Of a DNA stretch of 64,000 nucleotides, positions 17,636 through 26,828 are shown piece after piece. The translations under genes were made by a program, and so were the position numbers. The notes beneath the pieces were generated by a model. It did not search any database and had not been told where the DNA came from. It was given only the letters and a program-made list of their open reading frames with translations. Each line of letters opens with the position of its first letter. The first letter of the stretch is position 1. Origin of the DNA: Azophilus sp965221755 (GTDB taxonomy: Bacteria > Pseudomonadota > Gammaproteobacteria > Pseudomonadales > Azotimanducaceae); contig OZ244921.1 in the NCBI GenBank assembly GCA_965221755.1, forward strand, positions 3,224,001 through 3,288,000, in the 5' to 3' direction.

Positions 17636-18525
17636 TAGACCGCCTGCAAATGCAGGCCGCCATCCGCCTTCAGGGCGCCACTGTCAACGAGGCGCTCGAT
17701 GGAGGCCAGAACGCTGCGCGCCGCCGCCGGATACATGAATTCCGGCAATTCGGCGTACATGATGGGCACCATGTCCGCAATGCGGCGCACGCCCTTGCGG
17801 ACGCATTCGATGATCTGCCGCTCCCTGGCCAGCCGATGTTCGACGAACGCCCTGACATGGGGCTTGGGATCATCGATGCAGGGTCCGTGGGTGGGCCAAT
17901 AGACCGCATCGTCACGTTCGAGCAACCGGTCAAGGCTGGTCATGTAGGCGCCCATGTCGCCGTCCGGCGGCGAGATGATGCTGGTTGACCAGCCCATGAC
18001 GTGGTCACCGGTGAACAGGGCTTTCGATTCCTGAAGCTGGTAGCACATGTGGTTCGAGGTGTGGCCCGGCGTGTACACGCATTCCACTGACCAGTCCGCG
18101 CCGGTCAGCACGTCGCCGTCCCGCACCAATTCATCGGGCTCGAACGCCATGTCGCCGCCCTCCTCGACCGGAACGCCCTGTTCCAACTTGCCGGCCCCGT
18201 GGGGACCGTAGGCATAGGACTTGGCATCGGTGTGCGCCTGCAGCAGGCGGCAGCCCGGTGAGTGGTCCATGTGCGTATGGGTGATGAGAATGTGGCTGAT
18301 GACCTCGCCTTCAAGCGCCTCAAGGAGCTTGGCGATGTGCGCGCCGTCCGCCGGCCCCGGATCGATAACGGCCACCTCCCCGCGGCCGAGAATGTAAGTG
18401 CCAGTGCCGTAAAGCGTGAACGGACTGGGATTTTCGGCAATGACGCGCCGAATGCCGGGGGCTATTTGGCTGACTTCCCCATAGGAGAAGTCCAGCTCGC
18501 GTCGAAAGGGTATGCTGGTGGCCAT
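17623..18525 (-). CDS. MBL-fold metallo-hydrolase (LACTB2-like)
   Basis: 300 residues. THTHMDHSPG at about 82-91 gives metal ligands H83, H85, D87 and H88; VIDPGPAD, YTPGHTSNHMCY and FTGDHVMGW supply the remaining ones. The C-terminal HLARERQIIECVRKG segment and winged-helix-like end resemble LACTB2 and beta-lactamase-like hydrolases. Substrate unknown (RNA, thioester or lactone are all possible). Start ATG 18525. It is convergent with pdsS and unrelated to it. Confidence 0.85.
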   Translation of the reverse strand: MATSIPFRRELDFSYGEVSQIAPGIRRVIAENPSPFTLYGTGTYILGRGEVAVIDPGPADGAHIAKLLEALEGEVISHILITHTHMDHSPGCRLLQAHTDAKSYAYGPHGAGKLEQGVPVEEGGDMAFEPDELVRDGDVLTGADWSVECVYTPGHTSNHMCYQLQESKALFTGDHVMGWSTSIISPPDGDMGAYMTSLDRLLERDDAVYWPTHGPCIDDPKPHVRAFVEHRLARERQIIECVRKGVRRIADMVPIMYAELPEFMYPAAARSVLASIERLVDSGALKADGGLHLQAVYQLA

Positions 18526-18648
18526 TGGAAGACGGCTTCCCGCTCAATGGGGGCGCAAGCATACTACATTTGGAGCCCCGACCTGCGAAATTCACGGCTG
18601 CAAATTCGCTTTCGCGACCTCCGAAGGCGGGGGCTCAAGCCCGCCAAG

Positions 18649-20838
18649 TCATTGCCAGGACTCCCGCAGCGAACGCCACGTCCCCTGGTCCGGCGTGACC
18701 GTCAGGGCGAGGTCCAGATAGTGGCGGGCGGGCTCCGGCAAACCCGCGGCAAACGCCTCCTGAGCCACTTCGGCGAGGCGGGCGGCGGCTTGACCGAGCA
18801 ACTCCTCGGCTCGGGCGTTGCCGGGATCCAGCCGCTGCACGTCGCGCAGCACGGCCACCGCGCTGCGCTCCTGGGGTTCGGTGATGAACCCTTGCGCCAA
18901 GAGAAGGCCGGCCTCCCCCAGCTTCCGGCTGATCGTCGCCAAGGCTTCGATCTCGCGATCAAGCTGGGTCTGGACTTCAAGCAAGGCCGGTGCGTCAATG
19001 CCAGCCGCGACGGCTTGGTCGAGCAGCCGCTCAACCGCGCTCAAGTCGCCGCTCTCGAACATCCGGGTGGCCTTGTTCAGCAGTTGCGAGGTCACTTCGT
19101 CAAGGCCCTGCAAAGCGATGCCGTTGTCCGGGTCAGTAGCCAAAACGCGGTGATAGAGCTCGGCGGCGTTGCCGCCCGGCGGATGCACGAGAAACCCTTC
19201 GGCGCGCTGCGCGCCGGCTTGCCGCAGCAGTTCCTGGATGGCGCTGCGGGCGCGGCTGGCCTGCTGAATCTCCTCGCGCACCGCCACCAGGATCGGCAGG
19301 TCGCCATCGGCTGTGGCCGCTCGCTCCAAGTAAACGATGGCGCCGTCCACGTCGCCTTGGCCCGCCGCTTCCCGCGCCAGTTCCGCGTAGTGCTCCGCCA
19401 AGGCGGCCAACTCCGCAAGCGCTGCGGCATGTCCCGGCGACAGCCGAACGATCTCCTGATAGGCCTGGATGGCCACGGTCGCCGCCGGAATGTGCGACAT
19501 GCCCTGGCTGCGCAACAGCGACCGGGTGGAGGCCAGCAGGGTGTCCGCCGCCCGCCGATTGCTGATCCGGCCTCCCAAGTCCATCAAGCTGTAGTCATCC
19601 GGAAACACGAGCGTCATTTCGTTGAGCTTGGCCTCGGCGCCGCCGAGATCGTTTTGCGCCAAGGCTTGGACGATGTCCTGTCGCCATTGCTCGGCCAAGC
19701 CGGCAATGGCTTGCGCGGCTTGGCCGTGAGTGGCGTCAAGCTCCAAAACACGGCGATAGCCCGCCACTAGGGCGGCAAGGCCCTGCCCAGGATCCTCCCT
19801 GAACGCTTGGGCCGCCACCCATGCGCTTTGCACTTTGGGATCTTCCGCCAAGCCGATCTGCGCCATGAACGCAACCAGCTGCCACGGCTGCCGTTCGACA
19901 AGATAGGCGCCGGCGCCGATCAGCGCCACGGCCAATCCAGCCGCAAGCAGCCAACGGGAGAAACCGGCGGAGCGCCGGTAGGCGCCGCGCTCATCGCGGA
20001 TCGGCTCTCGCGAGGACAGCCCTGCGGTTTCGCCGACAGTGCGTATCTCGCCGCTGGAAACCGCAGCGGTCTTGATGGACAGGTGCGCCAAGGCGCCGGA
20101 GCGGACTACCGCCGACAGGGCTTCTCGAAACGCCGCGCCGGCCTGGAAGCGACGATTCGGATCCACGGCCAAGGCCTGGTCGAGCACTGGCTGCAGCATC
20201 TTGAGGTGCCTCGGCAACACGGCCGGAGCATCGGCTTGGCCGTTGCCATGGCTGTGCGGCGCGCCTTGCGCCGCCTTCCCGGTCAACGCTTGGTAGAGGG
20301 TCTTCGCCAGATCAAAGAGGTCGTCGCGATGCACGGCGGCGCCAGCCCCGCTTGACGGCAATTGCCGCTTGCGTTCAGCCGGGTCAACGGCGAGCGTGCA
20401 GTAGCCCGCCAAAAGCGCTTCGCTTGAAGACCTGAAGAGTATGTTGGCGGCATTGATCCGGCCATGCGCAAGACCCTTGCCGCGGGCATGGTCCAGGGCC
20501 GTGCAAAGATCGCAGAAAGCGTTGACCAGCCGAACGAGGCTCATGCCCCAAGCCAGGTTCTCGCTGAGGTCGCCGCCCTCAACGTATTCCATGGACAAAT
20601 AGAGCCACTCGCCATGAGCGCCAACACGGTTGACCGGCAAAATGTTTGGATGGCTGAAGTCCGGCTGGAGCGCCGGATGCCGCTGCAGCTCCCGCAACGC
20701 TGCGGTCGCTTGGGCCGCTCCCCTGCGCGCGATGGCCAGCGCCACGCGCTTGTAGGGATGGATCTGGGAGGCCAAGTAAAGCTCAGCTCCCGCCGAACGT
20801 CCCAGCCGGCGCTCAATCTGAAGGCCGGGAACGTTCAC
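18649..20838 (-). CDS. Membrane-anchored pseudokinase with periplasmic helical-repeat domain
   Basis: 729 residues from GTG 20838, which overlaps the TGA of the upstream MORN gene (GTGA), implying translational coupling. Residues 1-270 have the serine/threonine-kinase fold, but the key residues are gone: the beta-3 VAIK lysine is A35 (VALA), HRDLKPAN is HGRINAAN at 125-132 with the catalytic Asp replaced, and DFG is replaced by AGYC near 144. A transmembrane helix spans about 293-313. The remaining ~400 residues are alpha-helical, TPR-like, probably periplasmic. A binding scaffold rather than an enzyme is the likely role. Confidence 0.78.
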   Translation of the reverse strand: MNVPGLQIERRLGRSAGAELYLASQIHPYKRVALAIARRGAAQATAALRELQRHPALQPDFSHPNILPVNRVGAHGEWLYLSMEYVEGGDLSENLAWGMSLVRLVNAFCDLCTALDHARGKGLAHGRINAANILFRSSSEALLAGYCTLAVDPAERKRQLPSSGAGAAVHRDDLFDLAKTLYQALTGKAAQGAPHSHGNGQADAPAVLPRHLKMLQPVLDQALAVDPNRRFQAGAAFREALSAVVRSGALAHLSIKTAAVSSGEIRTVGETAGLSSREPIRDERGAYRRSAGFSRWLLAAGLAVALIGAGAYLVERQPWQLVAFMAQIGLAEDPKVQSAWVAAQAFREDPGQGLAALVAGYRRVLELDATHGQAAQAIAGLAEQWRQDIVQALAQNDLGGAEAKLNEMTLVFPDDYSLMDLGGRISNRRAADTLLASTRSLLRSQGMSHIPAATVAIQAYQEIVRLSPGHAAALAELAALAEHYAELAREAAGQGDVDGAIVYLERAATADGDLPILVAVREEIQQASRARSAIQELLRQAGAQRAEGFLVHPPGGNAAELYHRVLATDPDNGIALQGLDEVTSQLLNKATRMFESGDLSAVERLLDQAVAAGIDAPALLEVQTQLDREIEALATISRKLGEAGLLLAQGFITEPQERSAVAVLRDVQRLDPGNARAEELLGQAAARLAEVAQEAFAAGLPEPARHYLDLALTVTPDQGTWRSLRESWQ

Positions 20839-21935
20839 CGCGCGCGGCTGCGCAGCCAGATCGGCTGCGCCTCGCCCTCGACCAAGTGGCCGAGCACGAA
20901 GCGGCCATCGGCGATGATCAACTCGCCGTCCAAGCTGGCCGCCAAGCCTCGGCCATGGGCCAAGCCGTTGACGCAGTCCTCGCTGCTGAACATCCAGTAG
21001 CGGTCCTGAAGACGCAGTCCGCAGCGCTCGTCCTCGGTTAGGGGCAAGCGCATCCGCAAGCCCCCATCCGTCCACTGCTGCAGCTCCATGGCGCCGTCGG
21101 GCTGCTCCTTGACGCCATAGCCGTGCATTTTGTTGGCTCGGAACCGGCCGCGGAAGACCGTGCCGTCGCGCCAATGGAACACGCCCAAGCCATGCCGCTG
21201 GTCGTTGGCGAAGCCGCCACTGTAGCGATTGCCATTGAGCCAAGTGAACAGGCCCTGCCCGTGCAATTCGTCATTCAGGAACTCGCCAACGTAGCTGTCG
21301 CCCGAGGCCCAGTCGAACCGTCCGGACCCGCTGCGCCGGCCGTGCGCCAAGGCGCCCTCATAGCGGTCCCCGTTGCTCCAGGTGAAGACGCCCTGGCCGT
21401 GAATGCGGTCGTCTTCGAATTGCCCTTCGTAGCGGGTGCCGTTCCTCCAAGTCAACACGCCCTGGCCGTGACGCCGGTCGGCGACGAACGCGCCCGTGTA
21501 GGAGCGCCCATCGACCCAATTGTAGGTGCCCTGCCCCTGCATCCGGTTGGCCACGAACTCGCCTTCGTAGCGGTTGCCGCTGGCCCAGACGTAAACCCCG
21601 TGGCCGGTGCGCAGGCCGTCCACCAAATCGCCCTCGTAAACGTCGCCGTTGTCGAGCTGGATCGAACGAGCCAAGGCGGCGCCAGCGAAGGCGGTCAAAG
21701 CCAATGCGAGGGCCGCATGGAGAATCCTGGCCCGCCCCGGCGCGGCGCGGGGTTCACGAAGAGGGAACGCTCCCGCGCGCCTTGCGAGGGCGGGATGCCC
21801 TCGATCCGGGAGCCCGGGGCCGAACCAAGCGCCGTTCCCCGGCACGGGGGCGCCGCGCCCTCGAGCGGGCCGCAGGCGCGCGCTCGCCGTCAGCAAGCCG
21901 GGATTCGCCTCATGGAAGCGCGGCAGCATCTTCAT
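20835..21935 (-). CDS. MORN-repeat protein
   Basis: About 366 residues if ATG 21935 is used. From residue ~95 on there are about eight MORN repeats of 23 residues with the pattern GNRYEGEF...R-GQGTYNW. A hydrophobic stretch ILHAALALALTAFAGAALA just before the repeats looks like a signal peptide, but no start codon lies immediately ahead of it; the ~60 codons between ATG 21935 and that stretch are repeat-like GC-rich DNA. The start is therefore uncertain. MORN arrays bind membranes or act as scaffolds. The gene is coupled to the pseudokinase. Confidence 0.72.
   Translation of the reverse strand: MKMLPRFHEANPGLLTASARLRPARGRGAPVPGNGAWFGPGLPDRGHPALARRAGAFPLREPRAAPGRARILHAALALALTAFAGAALARSIQLDNGDVYEGDLVDGLRTGHGVYVWASGNRYEGEFVANRMQGQGTYNWVDGRSYTGAFVADRRHGQGVLTWRNGTRYEGQFEDDRIHGQGVFTWSNGDRYEGALAHGRRSGSGRFDWASGDSYVGEFLNDELHGQGLFTWLNGNRYSGGFANDQRHGLGVFHWRDGTVFRGRFRANKMHGYGVKEQPDGAMELQQWTDGGLRMRLPLTEDERCGLRLQDRYWMFSSEDCVNGLAHGRGLAASLDGELIIADGRFVLGHLVEGEAQPIWLRSRAR
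21735..21900. repeat. GC-rich palindromic DNA within the MORN gene 5' region
   Basis: Pieces such as GCGAGGGCGGGATGCCCTCG (21783-21802) and GGGGGCGCCGCGCCC-type runs form short hairpins and resemble intergenic material at 57480-57610 rather than coding sequence. It lies between the possible MORN start and the signal-peptide-like segment. Confidence 0.4.
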
Positions 21936-22063
21936 TACACTGGCGCGCTGCAACCGCCGGTTTTCCTGATCGCGGGATGAGGTTATCGAATGAGTCACTT
22001 TTACGCCCGGCGATCTTCCGCGCTTTGGCATGAGCCATCGCCTGTTTCAGGACTTTACTCGAA

Positions 22064-22879
22064 TTGAGTCCGGTTTTCCTCACTTTCCTGTGCCTTGGCG
22101 TCGGCTTGGTCAGCGGCTTCCTCGGCGGTCTGTTGGGCATTGGCGGCGGCATCGTCATCGTTCCGGCGCTCATCATGCTCTTCGATTGGACAGGCACCCT
22201 GCCCTTGGCGCAAAGCACCCCGGCGGCGGTGGCCACTTCGCTGGCCTGCATTGTGTTCACGTCCCTGTCAGCGGCCTACGCCCAAGTGCGGGCCGGGCGG
22301 GTGGAATGGCTGATCGTGCGCCGTTGGGCGGCGCCCGTGACGCTCGGCGCCGCCGCCGCCGGCTATTTGGCGCCGTTGTTGCCGGTGGCGGCCTTCCGCA
22401 GCTTCATCGGCCTGTTTCTGGGCTTGGTCTCGGCCGTCATGCTGACCCGGTGGACGCCGCACCCGCATCGCAGCTTCCCGGCGCCCGCCGCGGCCAGCGG
22501 CATTGGCTTTGGCGCGGGTTTGGTGTCCGGCATTGCCGGCATTGGCGGCGGCAACGTCATGGTGCCCACCATGATCTACTTCAACACGGCCGTTCACCAG
22601 GCCACCGCCACCTCAAGCAGCTTGGGGGTTCCTTTGGCGGCCGCCGGCGCGATCGGCTACATCCTCTTCGCCCCCCCCATTGCCGCGGCGCCGCAACACA
22701 TGCTGGGCTACATCCATCTCCCCAGCTTCGCCGCCATCGTGGTCGGCGCGGTCGCCGCCGCGCCCTTGGGGGTGCGCGCTGCGCATCGCATCAACGCACC
22801 CGCGCTGCGCCGCCTGTTCGGCGTCCTGCTCATCCTGGCGGCGCTGCGCATGATGCACTCCGCTTGGACGAGTGTTTGA
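22064..22879 (+). CDS. TauE/SafE-family sulfite exporter-like permease
   Basis: 271 residues from TTG 22064 (no ATG or GTG is close in frame). Eight or so hydrophobic helices with the duplicated glycine motif of the family: GFLGGLLGIGGGIVIVPAL near the start and GLVSGIAGIGGGNVMVPTM in the middle. These permeases export sulfite, sulfoacetate or other C2/C3 anions; substrate unknown. It is divergent from the MORN gene and convergent with pyruvate kinase. Confidence 0.88.
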   Translation: MSPVFLTFLCLGVGLVSGFLGGLLGIGGGIVIVPALIMLFDWTGTLPLAQSTPAAVATSLACIVFTSLSAAYAQVRAGRVEWLIVRRWAAPVTLGAAAAGYLAPLLPVAAFRSFIGLFLGLVSAVMLTRWTPHPHRSFPAPAAASGIGFGAGLVSGIAGIGGGNVMVPTMIYFNTAVHQATATSSSLGVPLAAAGAIGYILFAPPIAAAPQHMLGYIHLPSFAAIVVGAVAAAPLGVRAAHRINAPALRRLFGVLLILAALRMMHSAWTSV

Positions 22880-22936
22880 CGTGCGCCAACGATCGCTTGC
22901 TTTGCGTGCCTGCCAACGAGGCCTGCATCGCCAAAA

Positions 22937-24343
22937 TCAGTCGATCCGGCGGATTTGAATGGCATCCGTCTTGGCGCCTGCCAGCACATCGGAAATGACC
23001 ACCAGCTTGGCGTTGCCGCCGATCACCTGCTGGTCGCGCAGCACGCCAAAGGCCCTTTGCAGCGTCTTCTCCGGCTCCAGGCTGAACTCCGCGCGGAAGC
23101 TGGTCACCGCGCGGTTGAGGAACAGCCGCCGCCGGGTGCGGCTGTCGTTGGTGAACGCATAGATGGGCACCGTCGGCGGCCGCGCGTTGGTGACCAGATC
23201 GGCCGTGATGCCCCGCCGAGTGATGACCACAATGCCGTCGGCGCGGATCGATTCCGCCAGGGCGACGGCGTGGATCGCCAGCTGCTGCTTGTCGGTTGCG
23301 GCCTCAAGGTCGCTTTCGTAGCCGAGGCCCGGATAGCGTTCGGCGGCCGAGGTGATCTGCACCAACTGTTCGACGCAGCGCACCGGATGCTTGCCGATGC
23401 TGGTCTCCCCGGAAAGCATCACCGCATCGGCGCCCTCATAGACGGCGTTGGCGACATCGGTCACCTCGGCACGGGTGGGAATCGGGTTTTCAATCATGGA
23501 CTCAAGCAGGTGCGTGGCGACGATGCAGCGACGGCCCCACCGAGCGCAGGCATGCACGATCCGGCGCTGCACGTTGGGCAGGTCGGCGATGTCCGTCTCG
23601 ATGCCGAGATCCCCGCGCGCCACCATGACCCCATCCGCTGCCTGGGTGATGGCTTGGATGTTGGAGACGCCCTCCTGATCCTCGATCTTGGCCAAAATGC
23701 GCGGGCGGGCCCCGTGTTGCGCAATCAGGGAGCGCAGGCGCTCGACGTCCTCAGCGGCGCGCACGAAGGACAGGGCGATGTAGTCCACCTCCTGGGTCAA
23801 GCCGAACTCGATGTCCGCCCGATCCTTGGCGGTGATGGCGGGCAGGTTGATGCGCACGCCCGGCAGGTTGACGTGCCGCTTGCTGCCCAGCCAGCCGCCG
23901 TCGATGACCCGGCAGACCAACTGCTTGCCGTGCGTTTCCAGCACTTCAAAATTGATGAGGCCATTATCCACCGTGATGCGGTTGCCCGGCTCGACGATGT
24001 CCGCCAACTCCTGGTAGTTGACTTGAATGGACGAGGTCTCCACATCGTCGTCGCCGCGCACTGACAGGGTCACCACTTGTCCGGTCTGCAGGTCCATCGG
24101 CTCGCTGACGTCGCCCGTGCGGATTTCCGGACCTTGGGTGTCGAGAATCACCGAAATCGGGTCGCGCACCTTGCGGTTCAGGGTGCGGACCCACTGAATC
24201 ACTTCAGCTGCGCTGCGGTGGTCGGCATGGGACATGTTCAGGCGCACGAGGTTCATGCCGGCCTTCGCCATGCTTTCCAGCGCCGGGTAGCTGGCCGTTG
24301 CGGGACCGATGGTGCAGATGATCTTGGTGCGGCGGAGCGTCAT
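22937..24343 (-). CDS. pyk: Pyruvate kinase
   Basis: 468 residues, full length. RRTKIICTIGPAT at the start, ILDTQGPEIRTG, the active-site KIEDQEGV, ARGDLGIE and MLSGETSIGKHPV are all intact, followed by the C-terminal allosteric domain. It converts phosphoenolpyruvate and ADP to pyruvate and ATP. Start ATG 24343. No other glycolytic gene is adjacent. The long plus-strand frame over it is antisense. Confidence 0.95.
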   Translation of the reverse strand: MTLRRTKIICTIGPATASYPALESMAKAGMNLVRLNMSHADHRSAAEVIQWVRTLNRKVRDPISVILDTQGPEIRTGDVSEPMDLQTGQVVTLSVRGDDDVETSSIQVNYQELADIVEPGNRITVDNGLINFEVLETHGKQLVCRVIDGGWLGSKRHVNLPGVRINLPAITAKDRADIEFGLTQEVDYIALSFVRAAEDVERLRSLIAQHGARPRILAKIEDQEGVSNIQAITQAADGVMVARGDLGIETDIADLPNVQRRIVHACARWGRRCIVATHLLESMIENPIPTRAEVTDVANAVYEGADAVMLSGETSIGKHPVRCVEQLVQITSAAERYPGLGYESDLEAATDKQQLAIHAVALAESIRADGIVVITRRGITADLVTNARPPTVPIYAFTNDSRTRRRLFLNRAVTSFRAEFSLEPEKTLQRAFGVLRDQQVIGGNAKLVVISDVLAGAKTDAIQIRRID

Positions 24344-24484
24344 GTTGGGGTGCCGTCATGCATGCCGTTGTCTGGTTGGTTGGGTTCCCCGACCATATCA
24401 CGGTGGGTTTTGGGTGATGGGGTTCGAGAGCCGCTACCCGGCACGGCCTTGGTTGGCCTAACGCGACGCGCCGGTCCGCCCGGC

Positions 24485-25666
24485 TTATCGACCAATTCCT
24501 CGGCGTTGTTGTTGGCGGGCGATCTCCATCTGCTCTGAAGCCCAATCTCCCATTGACGGGATGGCCAGCTCCCACGTCCAGTTCGTCCGCTGTGCAACGC
24601 CCCTGCTTTCAAGGCTTTGTGCCATTGGGGTGGTGTCCATGTGCGCCCGCATTGGCGCATGTCTGCTCACGCTCTCGGCCAGCAGCTCTGCGAGCACGGG
24701 GATGCTGGCTTCGAGATTCCCCTTCGCCAGCGCTTTCAGCGCATCAAGAAAAGCCAATCGATTGTCGTCAAACCCGGCAATTTCCGACATTCTGCGGCTG
24801 TAGTATGTGCTTCGGTGCTCGGTGGTGCGTTTTTGAATGCGTTCCTTGCAGGCGAGTGCTGCGTCGCCGCCGACACGGATTATCTCTTCGCAGGTGGCTT
24901 TCTGCGCAGCAAATAGGTGGCGCGGCCATCCGAGTGACGCGCTTGCTGTCAATTCCGCCAGATCGTCCGCCGGGGTGCCGGGTACGACTGCGGCAAGCAT
25001 GCGCCGCGTTGATTGGGCGCACTCCTCTGGTGACAGCTTGCGCATCGTCATGGTGGTGTCATCCCCCGCCCGCGTCATGCCGGGGAACTGGCAGATATGT
25101 TGCCTTGTGTGCTGGAGTCCTGTCAGCAGCACCACCGATGGGACGCTTTGCACGGCGCCGCCCAGCCCGTTGACGTGCAGGCTGCGGAGTGTTCGCAGTG
25201 CGGGTTCTTCCAGTGAGTGGGCTTCGTCGATATGGAGCACGACACTGAGGTGTCCGAGAAACATCTCGTCTGCGCGCTTGGCGATGGCATCCGCCGCCCC
25301 TCCTGCAAGCTTGTCCGGGCAAAGTCCTGCCCATCGCACAGCGAGCGCGGCGCGATCCCCGCCCTGTTCCCGTGCGCCCTCGCGCACCCGCATCAGCAGG
25401 GCTTCCCTGTCTTCCAAGTCGTAGTCCGAAACCTTGATGAAGACCGCTGGGTGGTTTCCGTGTGCGAGGTGGTCCGCCAGTGAGGTTTTGCCGCTGCCGG
25501 GGGCGCCTTGGTAGAAGCGGAAAATGGACTGTGTTCTGTCCTGTGCCGCGACAAGGCTGTCCCGGAACGCTTGTATCTCCTCTGTTCTCCCCTCAAAGAA
25601 CCGTGCCCGATCCCTCCCCGACGTTTGGCGGGCGATGTGGATCGCGGTTTGCTCGTTGTAGCCCAT
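24485..25666 (-). CDS. AAA-type ATP-binding protein, stand-alone
   Basis: 393 residues from ATG 25666; the frame is open to 25810 but that part is AT-rich promoter DNA. RTEEIQAFRDSL precedes Walker A GAPGSGKT; Walker B is SVVLHIDEAHS; a later LLTGLQHT fits a sensor region. The C-terminal ~110 residues (ATCEEIIRVGGDAAL onward) are helical and not recognised. It resembles TniB-like and STAND-like regulatory ATPases in general layout only. Codon use looks less GC-biased than its neighbours and its promoter is AT-rich, signs of recent transfer. No transposase lies beside it. Confidence 0.72.
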   Translation of the reverse strand: MGYNEQTAIHIARQTSGRDRARFFEGRTEEIQAFRDSLVAAQDRTQSIFRFYQGAPGSGKTSLADHLAHGNHPAVFIKVSDYDLEDREALLMRVREGAREQGGDRAALAVRWAGLCPDKLAGGAADAIAKRADEMFLGHLSVVLHIDEAHSLEEPALRTLRSLHVNGLGGAVQSVPSVVLLTGLQHTRQHICQFPGMTRAGDDTTMTMRKLSPEECAQSTRRMLAAVVPGTPADDLAELTASASLGWPRHLFAAQKATCEEIIRVGGDAALACKERIQKRTTEHRSTYYSRRMSEIAGFDDNRLAFLDALKALAKGNLEASIPVLAELLAESVSRHAPMRAHMDTTPMAQSLESRGVAQRTNWTWELAIPSMGDWASEQMEIARQQQRRGIGR

Positions 25667-25721
25667 GTGGGCGATATCCGTAGGGTTGGTTTTGGGTAGT
25701 GGATACGGCACTATGTCTATC

Positions 25722-25777
25722 AACTTTGCAAAGTTGGGTTGCACCGTTGTCGCTTTCGATATAGAGCCTATTATAGG
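25722..25777 (-). promoter_or_regulatory. Palindromic promoter/operator of the AAA ATPase gene
   Basis: On the minus strand CCTATAATAGG (25767-25777) is a perfect palindrome containing a consensus -10 TATAAT. It is followed 31 bp downstream by AACTTTGCAAAGTT (25722-25735), a perfect 14-bp palindrome in the expected leader. The pair looks like promoter plus operator, suggesting autoregulation. The rest of 25667-26015 holds a degenerate dispersed-repeat fragment at about 25815-25865 (GCGAAACTCCGC, GCGTGGGTCAGGTTCCG) and no gene. Confidence 0.5.
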
Positions 25778-26015
25778 TTTTCGTGATCTTTCGCAAGACT
25801 TTGGATGCACCGGCGCGCCCCGCGAAACTCCGCTACCGTTGCGTGGGTCAGGTTCCGATCCGTTGCCGCTGCCCGAAATCCGTCGGCGAGCAGCTGGAAT
25901 TGAGGCGGGAGGGCCTCCGGCAGCACCGCATGGCGTTGGATGAAACGCCGGCTCAATCCGGCGCCATTCGCGAAACGCGAGCCTCCTTTGCGGCGGCGCC
26001 GACGCAGGACGGCGC

Positions 26016-26807
26016 TTAACCGACCAGCTTGCGGAAGTCGGCGGGTCGCCTCTCGATGAATGCGGCCACCGCCTCCTTGTGCTCCGGCGTCTCGTAGGCG
26101 GCTCGCAGCAGCGCGCCCTCCCGTCTCTGCACTGCGGCCAAATCCGTGTCCGACCCGTTCTGGGTCAACAACTGCTTGACCCAGCGCAGTTGCGGGGTCG
26201 GGTTGGCGGCGAAGGAGCGAGCGGTCGCCAAAGCGGTGTCCAGCAACGCCTCCGGTTTGGCCAAGCGGTCCACCAAGCCCGCCGCATGAGCCTCGGCGGC
26301 GCTGTAGAGGCGCCCGGACAGGCACATCTCGCTGGCTTGGCCAAAGCCCATGCGCTGCACGAGAAAGTGGGAGCTGGCCAGTTCCGGCACCAAGCCCATC
26401 CTGATGAAGGCCATCGCGAACTTCGCGGCTTCGGAGGCGATGATGACGTCGCAGGGCAGGATCATGGTGGCGCCCACGCCGACGCTGGCCCCGTTGACGG
26501 CGGCCACGATCGGCTTGGAGGAGCGCAGCAAGGACACCCAATCGACGCCGTTGCGGGCGCTGCGCTCCGGATCCTGGCCATCGATTCGCGCCTGAAAGTT
26601 CTGCTTGATGTCAGCGCCGGCGCAAAAGCCCCGCCCGGCGCCAGTGATGACCATGGCGCCGATGCCGGAGTCTTCGTTGCAGGCGCTGATGGCGTCAGTC
26701 AGCTCCTCGCTCATGGTTTGGGTCCAAGCGTTCAGGCGCTCCGGGCGGTTGAGGGTGATGACCCCCACCTCGCCCTCTTTTGAATAGAGAATTTGCTCGT
26801 AGATCAT
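26016..26807 (-). CDS. Enoyl-CoA hydratase/isomerase family protein
   Basis: 263 residues. Crotonase fold: NRPERLNAWTQTM, oxyanion-hole segments ITGAGRGFCAGADI and AAVNGASVGVGATMILPCD, and the C-terminal FIERRPADF. The second catalytic Glu position is occupied by the segment GLVPELASS, so hydration is possible but the exact reaction cannot be told. It lies 21 bp downstream of the co-oriented aldolase gene and may form an operon with it. Confidence 0.9.
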   Translation of the reverse strand: MIYEQILYSKEGEVGVITLNRPERLNAWTQTMSEELTDAISACNEDSGIGAMVITGAGRGFCAGADIKQNFQARIDGQDPERSARNGVDWVSLLRSSKPIVAAVNGASVGVGATMILPCDVIIASEAAKFAMAFIRMGLVPELASSHFLVQRMGFGQASEMCLSGRLYSAAEAHAAGLVDRLAKPEALLDTALATARSFAANPTPQLRWVKQLLTQNGSDTDLAAVQRREGALLRAAYETPEHKEAVAAFIERRPADFRKLVG

Positions 26808-26828
26808 TGTTTATCCTTGATTTAGAGT

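Noticed and set aside
18512..18721. Small plus-strand ORF between the MBL gene and the pseudokinase
   Set aside because: No conserved features and it overlaps the pseudokinase 3' end in antisense.
22955..24064. 369-codon frame opposite pyruvate kinase
   Set aside because: Antisense shadow; pyruvate kinase motifs are complete on the other strand.
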